Of a stretch of DNA of 64,000 nt, positions 1-11,760 are shown piece after piece; the first letter of the stretch is position 1; each line of letters opens with the position of its first letter. The DNA is from Chrysopilus asiliformis. Lineage: Eukaryota > Arthropoda > Insecta > Diptera > Rhagionidae. Made by a program: the position numbers and the translations under genes. The notes under the pieces are model-generated. The model saw nothing but the letters and a program-made list of their open reading frames with translations, was not told the origin of the DNA and did no database searches. Where the stretch lies: positions 33,263,644 to 33,327,643 of the forward strand of contig OZ035963.1 of the NCBI GenBank assembly GCA_964034945.1, read 5' to 3'.

Positions 1-376
1 TTTGACGAATTGCCTGTTTCTTGTACGTTTTTTTGCGTTTTTTTCAAAATTTTTGACGGAACGGTGACTTTTTGATTGTTTGAAGTCGGGAACCATCAAC
101 GATCTATATGACCTATTGCCTGCATTAACAATTTCGTTTTTGACACTTTTTCGATTGAATACCTGCCAAATGTTTCCTGAAATTCTTTTTGTGTACATTG
201 ACGTCGAAAAAATATCTATTTGTTGGTCACAACGTGAGTAAAAAGTTTGAGGCATTGCGTAAAATTTTGTATAGCAAATCTGTTGAACGCGTTTGAAGTG
301 CTTTTGAGTTTGAATTGTTTTGTGAAATATACTAAATTTAGTATCTGTGCGGAATATTACGAAATCAATACTAAAT
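1..376 (+). other. Sp gene 5' untranslated/upstream sequence
   Basis: AT-rich sequence before the first coding exon. An in-frame TGA at 323-325 lies upstream of the ATG at 377 with no other in-frame Met between, which supports that ATG as the start if this is all one exon. No TATA box or initiator is assigned: the transcription start may lie outside the window. Confidence 0.45.
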
Positions 377-490
377 ATGTTAACTGATATGACTCCGACG
401 GCTGGCCAATTGTACGGTTCTCAGATACCAACAATGGGAATGAATATTACAAATATAGCAACGCATATGCAGAAACCTCAAGTTAATCCG
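377..490 (+). CDS. Sp-family transcription factor, first coding exon
   Basis: Encodes 38 residues beginning MLTDMTPTAGQLYG and ending KPQVNP, followed at once by a consensus splice donor (CCG|GTAAGT at 491). It ends in phase 0, matching the phase-0 start of the exon at 62563. The ATG is the first Met after an in-frame TGA at 323-325. The residues are Met-, Thr-, Gln- and Asn-rich, with no domain. Short, poorly conserved N-termini ahead of the Sp box are usual for the family. Joining to the exon at 62563 is inferred from phase, strand, the lack of any other gene on this strand in between, and the absence of a start at the Sp-box exon. An intermediate exon or another partner outside the window cannot be excluded. 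Confidence 0.7.
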
Positions 491-707
491 GTAAGTGTTA
501 TTTTTTTATATAAAGACCTATATTAGACGTTTTTCTTTACTTGGCTAATTAAATCGGATGACCAAAAGTTGTTTAAGTTCTTTTTTTTAAACTTTTTTTC
601 AAGTATGGGGTCAATATTAACCTAACATATTTTAAGTATGGGGTCCATGCATGGATACACGTTTAAATCCATATACAATTACTATGGTTTTAAATATGAT
701 TTGATTA

Positions 708-1741
708 AGGGCCACATCTATCAGTTTTCCATCAGTCGCAACTGTTACGGTACTCGTCAGTTTTCCATCGGGTTTTTACATCTAGTTAAGCGTTCACATC
801 TATCAGTTGCGACTGACAGTTTTTTGTGAACAGTTTCTATTTATTTTGACTGCAGATTTAAAAAAATGCGGGTGAATAATCGAGACAGAGAGATTATTGC
901 ATTAACTCTTTGAACCCGACTTTCGGCTGTTCACCTTTTTTAGGTTTTTAAAGTTTGACCGTTAAGAAGGAAATCTAATTTAACATATATATTGGTTTCA
1001 GAATATAGCTTTAGGCGCTTCATCCTGAAATGTCCTGGGATAATAAGTCCCATCAGTTTCGGTAAACTATGTATTTTTGGTCTATTATGTCTCATTAGTA
1101 TTATAAAAAACCGTAAACTAAAGTATAATAAAGCAAATTTTGTTAAAGATAATAATATAATATTATATGATTACTTTTAGGTCGCAATGTGTTGTCCCAC
1201 AACAACTGGTTTATATGCAACTATAAGGACACATAATCCCAATTTTAATAATTTCATATTTTTGTCACATTCTTGAATTCCAAAAAGACTTACCTGGTGC
1301 AAATATATTCAATGTGTAGCAAAACAAGTTTTTTTTTTTAAATAAAGACTTCTAATTGTGCCAATAAATTGCTCACAAAATTACCAACACTTGAAACTTG
1401 TCAAAAGTTTTTGCTCAACTACACAAACAAGGACAGGAATACTCCCAGACAGAATAACGGGATTTCAAAAAAAGCTTTCATAATACTTAATGCGACAATT
1501 CAGAACCAATCTTTAAAGCAAATTTATATAACAGTTTTTACACAAAAATTTTTTGGGACGCATGATCCCATTAGGGTCCAAAGCGTTAAGTTCAAAAAAT
1601 AAAATTTCATTCTGTTCTAGAAAAACTGATCTGCCCACGATTTTTTTCGTGGTTGCCCATCAGTCGTCTGATTTTACGTTCACACCAATCAATTTTCCAT
1701 CAGTTTCCCAAAAACTGATGAAAAACTGATGGATGCGGCCC
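708..1741. mobile_element. PIF/Harbinger-type non-autonomous element, TTA duplication
   Basis: Terminal inverted repeats of about 27 bp with three mismatches: GGGCCACATCTATCAG at the left, and the complement of the right end reads GGGCCGCATCCATCAG. The repeated word ATCAGTTTT recurs subterminally on both sides. The 3-bp flank TTA is present at 705-707 and 1742-1744, as expected for PIF/Harbinger. No transposase frame is seen in 1034 bp. Confidence 0.7.
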
Positions 1742-2074
1742 TTACTTTATGCACATATGATCGTGCGAATAAAATATTTTTTGAATCGTTGTAGCATCCA
1801 ATACCGTGGCTAGTGTAATCATATTTATTCTAATCGTAAAACTAAACTATGTTTATTACGATTTCAATGCTTGTATTACCAAAAATATTATAACTTCTTA
1901 AAGATAAACTTTCTATCTGATATAATTCCCAGATGTTTTTCATGAAAATCATGAAACGACTAAAAATAAGGTTCACTATAATTTATCAATTTCTCAGTTG
2001 CATCTCCCAATTCCTTGGTTATATAATTTTGGAATTGTCTACACGGACTGAAAATACAATGGAACTTAAATACA

Positions 2075-2602
2075 AACATAACAAAAGCTATATTTGCCAA
2101 TCTGGCAATTATTGAAAACCCGTATGGTGATTTAAGTGAACAGCGAACAGTTGTATCAAAATTCCACTTTGAAGTCAAATTTTCCAAAAAGATTTTTTAA
2201 AATTTATTCCAATCGGATTTTCAGGTATGGGAGTTTTATGTAAAATCATATCCTAAATAACTTTTGTTCTTGGACTTTTTTGATAAAATTCACCGTTTTT
2301 GAGATATTCAGAAAAAAAGTTTTCGTTGGTCCATTTTTGCCCATTAACGAACTTAGCCTCACATTTTACGAAAAACGGATCTGTGCAAAATTTCAAGTCT
2401 CTAGCTCAATTCGTGCGCCCGCAATCCGCGCCACAGACAGACGGACAGACGGACGGACGGACGGACAGACGGACGGACGGACATGCTAAATTCAACTTTT
2501 TTTTTATCATTCTAAACACACTGGTGTAATTCATTTTTTTTGTGTGATGACGGGATCTTGGCGTTACAAACGGTAAGGCAAATCTAATATACGGGTATAA
2601 AA
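2075..2602 (-). mobile_element. DINE-1/mini-me-like element, copy A
   Basis: Oriented so that TATACCCG is the 5' end. It has the GTCY array (2433-2481), the core GAGCTAGAGACTTGAAATTT, and the 3' end AGCTTTTGTTATGTTT. Unlike the full copies it lacks about 18 bp at its 5' end: the sequence goes from AATATAC straight to GGGTATAAAA, a loss between two ATAC repeats. Confidence 0.8.
2433..2481. repeat. GTCY tetranucleotide array (CAGACGGA type)
   Basis: Imperfect CAGA/CGGA tetramers inside copy A. In the other copies the array lies at the same internal site. Confidence 0.85.
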
Positions 2603-3860
2603 ATTAAAAAAAAAGAATTATATAAGAACAACTATCATTTATAAAAATGGAATCGCTAAATACTCCACATAGAAAACAATCCTCATCAAGGAAACGCTTA
2701 TGTAAAATATCAAATATTGAAAACTTTATCGATTTATCGCTTTACCAAATATTGGAACGCTTTATCGGATTCAAAATTATGCATATGGGAATCATAGATG
2801 TCACCCTACTACAATTGTAGTAGAATCTACTACTATTTTGGTCCTGGAAAATGCACTACGCACTGAATGAAATCTGCCACTATTTTTTGTAAAATACATG
2901 AATCAACCAAAAAATTGTATTATTACATGTTAAATGTAAAAAGCTTCTAACGAAATGTACTTTTTGTGTTCACAAGTTCCTATTATTAAATGATAAGTAT
3001 ATTTTATCGAGTATTTATTAAAAAAGTGTTATTTACTATCAGATTTCCCGAAAAGTTTTTTGTTGATAGAATGTTGGTATTATGAATGATAAAGCTATTT
3101 AACTTTAGTTATACAAATTGGTATATCGGCATAGGTAGAAAAGTTTTTTTTTTCAAAATCTATTGGTATCAATCTACTACTATTTTTGGCCCAATCTACT
3201 TCCCTCCAAAGGCAAATTGGTGACATCACTGATGGGAATATGTGACATTGAAATATTGCTCACATCATGGTAATTGTTTTAGTGGAAATCGGTCTCCAAT
3301 ATTATGTCAAATTCAGTACTACCAAATATGGTAATGTGTCTCAAAAATATTAGAATGAATCCTAGATGTAAGCAGGCTCAAATATAATTCGCATATGGTT
3401 TTCATGGGCGTAACTAGCCTTGATTGTTAGAGAGGGCTAAGGCCCCTATCAATTCTGGGCACTTTTTTTAATAACTTTAAGGTCCTAAAAATATAATAAA
3501 ATAATAAAGTGAATGAAGATTTTGGAAAGTAGGCCAGCTCTAATGTTCCTAAGTCGATAACCTCTTTTATAAAACTATGCACGGTCGAAATGTTTGGGCT
3601 AAATTTTAATCTTTTTGGTATTGCATACAGTTCCACATCGAAAAAAGATTAAAATTTAATCTCGCGAAAGATTATTATTTTTTAAATCTTTTTTTAATAA
3701 GACGTGATCCAAATAGGTTGTTGATTTTAATATTATTTTTTATTTAAATTTAATGCAACCGCATTATTTTTTTAATGCATTTTCCGATTACGTTGTAATA
3801 CAAATGCGCTATTTTTTAAAACTTTTTTTTTTATTAAAATTTAATGCTACCGCATTACTT
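2603..3860. other. Unassigned AT-rich intron sequence; possible decayed MITE
   Basis: No gene seen. GATGTCACC at 2798-2806 and GGTGACATC near 3218 form a weak inverted pair, each with CTACTACTATTTTTGG-like sequence inside it, so an old MITE of about 430 bp is possible. Two 25-bp direct repeats containing AATTTAATGC and CGCATTA lie near 3743 and 3835. Confidence 0.3.
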
Positions 3861-4010
3861 TTTATACCCGTATGGTGAAACCAAAGGGTATATTAACTTT
3901 GCCTTACCGTTTGTAACGCCAAGATCCCGTCATCGCACAAAAAAATGAATTACACCAGTGTGTTTAGAATGATAAAAAAAATTGAATTTTGCATGTCCGT
4001 CCGTCCGTCT

Positions 4011-4064
<54 letters not shown>

Positions 4065-4454
4065 CTGTGGCGCGGATTGCGGGCGCACGGATTGAGCTAG
4101 AGACTTGAAAGTTTGCACAGATCCGTTTTTCGTAAAATGCGAGGCTAAGTTCGTTAATGGGCAAAAATGGACCATTAGGGGGGGTACCCCCCATACGAAC
4201 GAAATCGTTTTTTGTGAATATCTCGAAAACGGTGCATCTTATCAAAAAAGTCCAAGAACAAAAGTTATTTAGGATATGATTCTACATAAAACTCCCATAC
4301 ATCAAATTCCAATTGGAATAAATTTTAAAAAATCTTATTGGAAAGTTTGACTTCAAAGTGGAATTTTGGTACAACTGCTCGAATTTTGATACGAATATCA
4401 CCATACGGGTCTCCAATGATTGCCAGATTGGCAATTATAGCTTTTGTTATGTTT
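3861..4454 (+). mobile_element. DINE-1/mini-me-like element, copy B
   Basis: Complete-looking copy. The 5' end TTTATACCCGTATGGTG is followed by AAAGGGTATA, which pairs with the start. Then come TTACCGTTTGTAACGCC, a GTCY array (3996-4068) and the core ATTGAGCTAGAGACTTG. The inverted motif TCACCATACGGG lies near 4402. An ATTGCCA/TGGCAAT hairpin follows, then the end TTTTGTTATGTTT. This layout (paired subterminal motifs, microsatellite, 3' hairpin) is that of DINE-1/HINE elements. Confidence 0.85.
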
Positions 4455-5822
4455 AATACTTCCCTTTGATCTTATATACTCGGATGTTGCAGACCATATG
4501 CTAATAGTAAAAGAAAAGATTTCAAAAATATTGAAAAATAAAACAAATTTTATTAAAATACTTTTAATGTTCTACACATTTGAGTTTTAATAATTTGAGT
4601 TTTATAGATTTCTTGGGCTTTGGTGTCAGTATAGATGTTCAAAAATCCTTATGCTTTACGTATGAAAAAATCCCTGACCAAAAGAGCAAAGACACATTTT
4701 TTACAAGACCTCTAAAAAACGCTGGGTTGTTTTTTTTTTAAATTTTGTGTGACACTTAAAAAATGTGCAAATAAAAGTATCTACAGAAGTTAAGAACTAA
4801 ACTAAAATAGCAACATTTATTCCCAATTCGTGCTCAGAATAGAAAAAATGCTCTGAATGGACCTTTTGCTTCCAAAATGGTATTTATTAATAGCACTTAT
4901 GAGTATACCACCATATAGTAATACCCCATTCTCGTTTTTATATCCATTCACATTATTATGGGCTTGCTATCTTCGATGAGGTCAAGAAGTCAAATCAATG
5001 AAAAGGCATTACCCGATTTCCGTCGATGACCACATTCTAGTTTGGCTCCAGTGGGTAAAATAAGAGCTAACAGGGATGTATACAGGGATATGTTTTTAAT
5101 GTTGGATGCTCGTTATGGTATTGAGTGAAGGGTAAGTAATAATAAGTATAGCATTCATTGTGTGGATTTTTCCAAAATGAGATCAATTTAATGTTAAAAG
5201 GACGACATTTATCTTTGTGTCTGCTTTGGGATCGCCATAACGAAAACGAAAGTCTACTTGAAGATTTTCCACTTTGTTGATAGTTGTGGGTGTTGCCAAT
5301 TTTTGTCCCTTTGGGGTTTGTGAAGTCATTCGAGTGACTTTTCCTGAATGTGATTGTTGCATATGTGAAGGATACTGAATTAGTTGAGTTTCCTTGTTTC
5401 CTTCTTTTTTTGCTTAATTTTGGCCAGAAGAAATCAAAATTTTGTGAAATCTTTATTTCTTCTGGTTCAAATTACCGAAACTGAGATTTGGCAAAAAGGC
5501 AGCTTTGGTAAGTCAAAAAAAAAACTATAAAGCTTGGCTGAGAACGTTAATGCAAACCTTGTTATAGTTCAGGTTCGGTTCTTTTGTTGTACTTTTAATT
5601 AGAAAAAATGACTTTTTTCATAAATCCACGGGAAATTGATTAAAAATATATTTTTAAGATTTTCTTTTTATAATTAAGTAGATTAAAGCTCATACATTAT
5701 TAAATTACCAAATCAGACGTCTGATGTTTTCGGGCAAGTCAAAGTTAGTGATTTTGCGTCATATATCGAAACCACGTGTACTGAAACGTCGTATATCATG
5801 TAAATATTCACGCATTTTTATT
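4455..5822. other. Unassigned intron sequence
   Basis: AT-rich, with poly-A/T runs. No coding, RNA or terminal-repeat structure that I can support. Confidence 0.4.
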
Positions 5823-6760
5823 TTCTTATACTTAGTATAATAAAGTATTGTATTCATGAAAAATTTCGACCTCTTAATTTTGCCTAAAAAAACATTTCCC
5901 GAGCACTCCTGAATCGATTGGTGCATTATTACAAAAATGTCTTTCTGTCTATCCGTCTGTCAGTCTACATCCTTGTATTTTAATAGAACTCCTTATCTAA
6001 AACCGTTATCGAGATATACCGCTATTTAAAAAAATCAGATTATCTCGAAAAATAGCGATTTTTTGGTGGCTTGATGTATGAGATGAATTGAAGAACATTA
6101 TTTTGTCTTTTACAATCATAAGCTATATTTTACCGTTACCCAGATTTTATCATTAAAAGTTAGATACATATATTTTTGCGAATTGCTTGCAAACTAACGG
6201 TTTTTCGAAAAAAACAGTTAATGGCAGAATTAAAGGTATTAACTACATTTTGCACATTTTTGCCATTTACAGTAAATCGATATCTTTTACGCTACACTCT
6301 AGCGTAGTCTAAGTGGTAAAGTACTTGGCCCGTATTCCGGAGGTCGGTGGTTCAATTCCCGACTGTCGGACGCTCTGATTCAAGTCCACTCAACTTGCTT
6401 TACGAAATGAGTAGTGATAGTTACCGCTTGGTGCTAACGACATCATCGGTCTAGATTGCTCTCATGTGGCCTCTGCTGTTCATGGGTTGCAAGGTTAAAA
6501 AAAAACCTTACAAATGTTGTAATTTATCCCTGGTTCGCAAGCCATGTAAAACTGTAGGTGCGAAGGAGGGAAGAAATTGTTATGAAACCTCAATGGAGGA
6601 GGCTTCGAGAGCTTTTTGATGATGATTATATCTTTTACAGTTATAGAGATATTTCAGATTTTGTAAAATAGAAATTCATATTTTTATGTAAACTAATATT
6701 TTATTCGTCGTTAGGTAAATTGTGCAGAAACGTAGATTTTTTATAAGAAAATCATGTGAT
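5823..6760. mobile_element. Second (GTCY)-bearing repeat family, copy 1, split by a SINE
   Basis: Begins TTCTTATACTTAGTATAA, then ATTTCGACCTCTTAATTTTG and a short CTGT/CTAT/CCGT run near 5943. It matches 36703-39080 and, reversed, 57962-58078. The SINE at 6291-6627 interrupts it. Sequence resumes at TTATAGAGATATTTCAG and ends near ATTTTATTCGTCGTTAGG. No coding capacity. Probably another non-autonomous mini-me-like element. Confidence 0.6.
6291..6627 (+). mobile_element. tRNA-derived SINE, copy 1
   Basis: The tRNA-like head has box A (TAGTCTAAGTGG) and box B (GGTTCAATTCC). A family-specific body follows (CCACTCAACTTGCTTTACG, GATGGGTTGC-like, CATCCATGGTTCGC-like), then a GATGATGATTAT tail. An 11-bp target duplication ATATCTTTTAC lies at 6280-6290 and 6628-6638, so both ends are firm. 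The SINE would be transcribed by RNA polymerase III and mobilised by a LINE. Confidence 0.9.
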
Positions 6761-6809
6761 GTTCACATCAGATATTTTTATATAATGTTGCATCCCCCCT
6801 CACCCTTTT

Positions 6810-6955
6810 TTTTTGGGAAACCCGCCCATTTTTTTATAGTTTCCATTTTTTTATAGTTTATAGTTTTATAGTTCTATGCAGAGCTTAGGGGAAGACCGTT
6901 TAATGCCGAAGCACAGCTCAGGATGGCCGGAAGAACGAAAGGAGATGTCGGTTTA
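6810..6955 (-). mobile_element. Orphan LINE 3' tail
   Basis: The complement reads CATCTCCTTTCGTTCTTCC, then GAGCTGTGCTTCGGC, then CTTCCCCTAAGCTCTG, and ends in CTATAAAA-type repeats. The same tail follows the LINE fragment at 54962-55500. It is a severely 5'-truncated LINE copy. Confidence 0.75.
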
Positions 6956-8956
6956 TAGTCACATATATAATGGGTTAAAGTAAAGTACCGGTAGTGATCA
7001 AAAAAAGTATAAAAGTGTTACAAGTACATCTAAAAATATACGGAAAACAACGCGACGGATTGAGATAAATTTTTGTGTAATTTTTTCTGTGATTTTCAAA
7101 TTGCTGTTCTTGCGAAAAGTGTACCCACACAAAAAGTTAGTGTAGAATTCTTTTAGAAAATGAACCGCATTCTTGAACGCCCAAAAGAACTGAATAGACA
7201 TTCGCTAAATTTGAATTTGTCTCAAAGAATGGGTAAAAATATTTTTTTTGATGTATTGGCTTTGATTCTAATAGTAGTTTTTCGATCACTGAAGTAAAGT
7301 AAACGGAATCACCATTAAGATGACCGCTTCCGACTCAAGGAACCTAACTAAGCCAACATACTCCGGAATTGATGGCGTTACGAACCTCATCTCATTAGAC
7401 CGCGCGGTTGGACAAGTTTGTCTTGTTATTAGCCGCGAAGCCACAATAACTAAAAATGTAACACCCGTATGCTCCAAAAAACTCAAATATTTTATTCAGA
7501 GAATGGTGTATGTTTGTATGTATTGGAAAACCGCCCATTTTACTTTATTTTTGATCAGATCAGTTCATCATTATTATGCTCTCATTAAAAGGCTTAACGC
7601 TCGAAGTATCACATCAGCACTCTTGTTAAACGAGGGTGTCACATTAACAACCAAAAAACACACCCCTACCCCACCATGTTAAGATAAATAAAACAAAAAA
7701 TTATCGTCCGTTCCGTTTTCCAGTTGACTTCTACACTTCTGGTCGTGGGTGACAATTTTATGTTTCGGCGCATTGCTTCATTATCTACCAGAAACCCGCA
7801 GCTCAGTAGTTATAAAACTAATTAATTACTGCGGTCGCGCTGAGCAAAAGGATCGATCTCTTTCTCGGGGTAGCTTAACACAATAAGCATGTCCTATATC
7901 GCCAGTTATACACTTGAAGATATAGAGTGAAAATTCCTTGTTGACAAATTTCAGATGCCGATGTCAAAATAAATTAACTCTCGACATATTTTAGTCGGTC
8001 GGATAGCCGAGTTTTGTACGCGTTTTTCAGGATTTTTTTCAGAATGGATGATGACATTCATTGAATCTTGTGTATTTCATTCTATTTAGTATCCAACGAT
8101 GAACAGCGATATTTTTTTTCCTGATGGCTAAGCGGGATAGGAAGGAAGCTTTCCTTTTTTTTTAGATGTGGTGTAGTGTCGGGATTTCGGGACACATGTT
8201 TTAGGGAATTCGATCTAATTGAAATGAGTTCACAATTCCATTTAATGCCGTGTTGTTAAGCCTTTACTGGAATTCAATTTCGTCTTAATGAGATTTTTTT
8301 ATTGGTTTCTTATTTTGGAATCTCACGACAGTTCAATTGATAGAGTTTTCGTCTTCAATCGGATTTATTTTGTCAACATTTTTTCCGACCGTCAAAGATA
8401 TTTTCAGTTTCTCAATGAGTTTCAGACGATTTCCAAACAAGATAAAATATAGAGAAGAAAATTTAGGGAAATCTAAGATAGATGAAAGGAGCCATTAAAT
8501 GGTTTTTAGTAACGCAATTTCGTGCACATTTTATTTTCACTTTCTTGTTTTATCACACCATCAGGCATGGCACGATAAATGTTCTGTGACGAAAATCGCG
8601 ACGCAAAAAGTTTAAAAAACTTACTAACATCTTCTTTTGATGATTTTATTTCTGAGACTTTGTATTTTGTTTTGCACTGTGGCTGTATTCAAGAAGTTCG
8701 AATACAGCTACATTCAAGAAGTTGGCCACTCTATTTATGTGAGGCTTTTTTTTTCTAAAACAGCATCCGTCAAGGAAAAAAATATCCATTTGTGAATTCT
8801 ATGATATGCCATTTGATATACAATACAGTTGTAGATTTAAAATTATTTATATGTCTACTGCACACAGAATTATTTCACCTTCATTAAATTTTCAAATTGA
8901 ATGGCAACGTCCGACGACGTACTGAACGACATTCGTCTGATGAATCTTTTATTGAA
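6956..8956. other. Unassigned intron sequence
   Basis: No supported gene. A stretch at 7286-7490 is less AT-rich and open on both strands (66 codons on -, 120 on +), but I recognise no family and cannot choose a strand; it may be a worn element fragment. The rest is AT-rich and featureless. Confidence 0.35.
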
Positions 8957-9019
8957 TTTGGTTGTTCGAATTACCGTGGTATTTGAATTACCGAGTGTTC
9001 GAATTACCGAGTCTCTACT
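8957..9019. mobile_element. Possible pogo/Tigger-like terminal repeat
   Basis: The complement begins CAGTAGAGACTCGGTAATTC followed by tandem CGGTAATTCGAA-like words, and is flanked by TA. This resembles pogo-type termini. No matching second end was found. Confidence 0.35.
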
Positions 9020-9622
9020 GTATTACTGCCTATTACTGAACTAAACTATACTGAACTAAAAATTAGTATTACACTAACCTCGAAACGGTGTCTAACATAT
9101 TTTCCTTAAATTGTACAATAAATAGATCTTTTCCAAACTTTCGGTTCTCAGCAATTTTTTTTCGAAATCTAAGGGTTTTTTGGGTAGTTTGATGCGGCTA
9201 CAAGTTGGTTGGTTTGATAGGAGGGGGGCTCACCAGGGAACCCCACGCACGCATGGCTCAAGTTGGGCCCATTGTACACCTCCGATGTCCCTCGCTGGAG
9301 CAGATTGAGCTCAAGTACGGTTGTTTAGCCATCCCGCCAGTGCTATATATTTCCGAATCGGCTCCCAGCCCTGAGTTCCTGCCTCATGGAGTTCCTCTAG
9401 AAAGGCATAGCCGAAGCATTTGACGCGAGTACGGGTTAAGGCTGGACAGTGACACAAAAAGTGCTCCACCGTTTCCTGCTCTTCTCCGCAGCCCCTGGAT
9501 TGTGGATTATCCACCAGCCCCATCTTGAAAGCGTGATCCTTCAGGAGGGAGTGCCCAGTTAGAATCCAAGTCGTTAGACGAAGGGGATTCCGTTCCAGAT
9601 TTAAGAGGCTCTTAGTAAGGTT

Positions 9623-10678
9623 AAGTAAGAACATGAACATGAAGCACTAGAGAAGCTTGGGCGTTTTTTCTTGAAAAAAGCTTTATACCTTCCACAATTC
9701 ACTCCTAGTTACATATTGAGAATAGAGACAAGCACTGACTCAATATCTTTATATACTCTAAGAGTCCATATGTCTTATGTTTGGAAAATATTGTTCACGC
9801 TAGACGAGCAAAGGCTACCAAGAAAATTGGCTATAAAAGCAATCGAGTCAGAGTTAGATTGGTATGTAAACTTAAAAGAACTAGCTAGACAAAGTGGATT
9901 AGAACTGGGTACATGGTATGGAAGACAAAGGGAATGGAGGGAGCTATTTAGTCAAATCCTGAACAATAAGAGGGAACAAGAACACCTAAAAGATCGCGAA
10001 AAAGCTGCAGAAAATACCACACACGGCGTATATCATCTCCTAGATCGCGAAGGGGGAAAAGAGTACTTTAGGCAGATCAACGACAATAGACTTCTAAGCT
10101 GGATTTTCAAAGCAAGGGCTGGTTTACTGGGTCTAAATACAAATGCATTCAGAAATGGAGGAACTGAAACATGCTCAATGTGCAACCTTAACGAAAACGA
10201 ACCCGTGGTTCACTTTATTGGATGTTGCCCGATTCTACGAGAAACTAGAAGAAGCTTTTTCGGAAAAGACAGTCTAAGTGAAGAAGAAGTTTTGGCAGAA
10301 CTTAACGGGACTGACTTTTTAAGACTCGCTAATTATTGCATCAAGGCATGGAGTTACCGCGAAAGTCTCATCAGTGAATTTAACTCTTGAAGGGTTAATA
10401 CATAACAGCAACACACATCAAAATTATACATTGAATTTGAGATTACTTTTTCTTTTTTTATTAGATATTAGAATTACTCTTTTTTATTTTTTCTTTTGTT
10501 AAATTAATTATTTTATTTAGTTTTATTTTTCAAATTGTTTTTCACATGGAGTGAATTAAATTTAAGTAAATAGCCAATCCTGACAGACAAGAGCTTATGT
10601 CAGACAGTTTATTTGAATTCGGTAATTGTTGATATATTTGTTAAATTTTTGAAATAAACTTTATTATTATTATTATTA
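9623..10678 (+). mobile_element. 5'-truncated LINE inserted into another LINE
   Basis: Flanked by the 11-bp target duplication TTAGTAAGGTT at 9612-9622 and 10679-10689, and ending in a (TTA)n tail, the hallmarks of target-primed reverse transcription. It inserted opposite in orientation to its LINE host. Its coding part is still open, so it is younger than the host LINE, which has several stops. Confidence 0.9.
9629..10390 (+). CDS. LINE ORF2 C-terminal portion, intact but truncated at its 5' end
   Basis: Open for 253 codons from just inside the insertion point to a TGA at 10388. There is no Met start in the early part because the reverse transcriptase domain was lost on insertion. It reads FLKKALYLPQFTPSYILRIE near its start and RLLSWIFKARAGLLGLN in the middle. 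CSMCNLNENEPVVHFIGCCP (about 10171-10230) matches the C-x2-C-...-H-x4-C knuckle found at LINE ORF2 C-termini. Lys/Arg/Glu-rich segments lie between. A 3' UTR of about 270 bp with poly-T tracts follows, then (TTA)n. It cannot encode an active enzyme. The clade is not determinable from this part alone. Confidence 0.75.
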   Translation, partial: EHEHEALEKLGRFFLKKALYLPQFTPSYILRIETSTDSISLYTLRVHMSYVWKILFTLDEQRLPRKLAIKAIESELDWYVNLKELARQSGLELGTWYGRQREWRELFSQILNNKREQEHLKDREKAAENTTHGVYHLLDREGGKEYFRQINDNRLLSWIFKARAGLLGLNTNAFRNGGTETCSMCNLNENEPVVHFIGCCPILRETRRSFFGKDSLSEEEVLAELNGTDFLRLANYCIKAWSYRESLISEFNS

Positions 10679-11458
10679 TTAGTAAGGTTTGCATTTAAGC
10701 CACCCCATAATTCCTTTGTTGTAGTGCCGATTTGACACATGGACCAAAGTTGTTGGTTCTCCTGATCCGCCCACTGCTTAAGTGGCAGTTTGAGGGTTTG
10801 AATCGGAAACCCAACAGAAATGGGTTGACTGTCCATACATGTACCCTTACGAGCAAGTTCATCTGCCTTCTCATTTCCAGGAATATTACTATGCCCAGGA
10901 ACCCAAACCATTTTAAGGTGGTTGGTTTCGGAGAGTCTCTTTAGGTCTTCCTTTTATGACTGCACAAGCTTAGATTTGACAGTGTATGAAGAAATCGCTT
11001 TGTTGGCTGCTTGACTGTCTGAGCAGATGCAGATATCCTTTTCAGTCACTGCAAGGTCCAACAGAAGCAGACTCGCTTTTTTGATTGCCATTACTTCGGC
11101 TTGAAAGACCGTAGCATGGTTGTCTAATTTGAACGATCGCTCCACTCCGAGCTCCTCGCAGAACAGTCCAGCGCCAGTCAGGTTATCCATCTTGGAACCG
11201 TCTGTATATATCGTTATGTCCGCTTCAGGTGGTGTGACAAGTCCTGTCTCCCACTTGTCCCGGAGATCAATGCTCTTGCAAACATTGGCCTCCAGGTAGG
11301 ACTCCGGCTGCAAGTCGCTTTCTAAAGATAGAGCGGGTACTTTAGACTATACGAAATCGATAATGGACTCATGTGGAACTCCCTGTCCCGCATGAGTCCA
11401 AGTTCCGGCGAGGTGTAGCCTTATGGCCGCCCCCGCCGCCATATGTTTAACTTGTAGC

Positions 11459-11760
11459 CCCATTACAAAGTAGTTCGATTTTTTTTTGTATAGCAAGCTC
11501 CACAAAAAAAAATCTAACTACTTTGTAATGGGAAATCGGGAATATCACTAAAATAGTTAATTCCAATTACAAAATAGTTAATTTTAATTTAAAAAATAGT
11601 CAATATAACTACAAAACAGAAAATTTTACTACTAAGTAGTTAAATTTCATACAAAAATTGTCAGTTTTGACTATTTATAATTGGAATTAACTATTTTAGT
11701 AATAGTCACGATTCCGCATTATAAAATAGTAAAACTTACTATCTTTACTCTGTGTGTGTA
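11459..11760. repeat. Palindromic AT-rich repeats with AAAATAGT words
   Basis: First hairpin 11459-11532: CCCATTACAAAGTAGTT pairs with AACTACTTTGTAATGGG. A second inverted pair, CACTAAAATAGTTAATTCC (near 11548) and GGAATTAACTATTTTAGT (near 11683), encloses several AAAATAGT words. Similar words recur at 29900-30010. Probably hairpin MITEs; no target duplication was resolved. Confidence 0.55.

Larger units (their letters stand above)
9180..11455 (-). pseudogene. RNase H-bearing non-LTR retrotransposon, dead, split by another LINE
   Basis: Reading the - strand from 11455: AAGAAIRLHLAGTWTHAGQG, then an RNase H domain with IYTDGSK (about 11215), FQAEV (11090) and SDSQAA (11020). VWVPGHSNIPGNEKADELA follows (10910-10850), so the catalytic acidic residues are visible. 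In-frame stops occur just after IIDFV (about 11346) and at 10954-10956 (TAA). The frame runs to about 10690, is interrupted by the element at 9623-10678, and resumes at 9612 with LNLERNPLRLTTWILTGH and the C-terminal GCGEEQETVEHFLCHCPAL. The first knuckle Cys is Ser. RNase H points to the I/LOA/R1-like group of LINEs; the clade is inferred. The reverse transcriptase part is missing (5' truncation). Confidence 0.85.

Noticed and set aside
3930..4245. ORFs rich in TDGQTDRRTDG (here and at 2280, 18670, 24551, 31610, 57227, 60630)
   Set aside because: They translate the GTCY array and core of the DINE-1-like repeat; the same frame occurs in each copy by descent.
6300..6372. Functional tRNA gene at the SINE head (also at 30014 and on - at 49937)
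   Set aside because: Boxes A and B are present, but the arms do not form a good cloverleaf and the head is fused to a repeated SINE body with target duplications.
7286..7682. Host gene at the opposed ORFs of 66 and 120 codons
   Set aside because: No recognised motif, no splice context, and openness on both strands gives no preferred strand.
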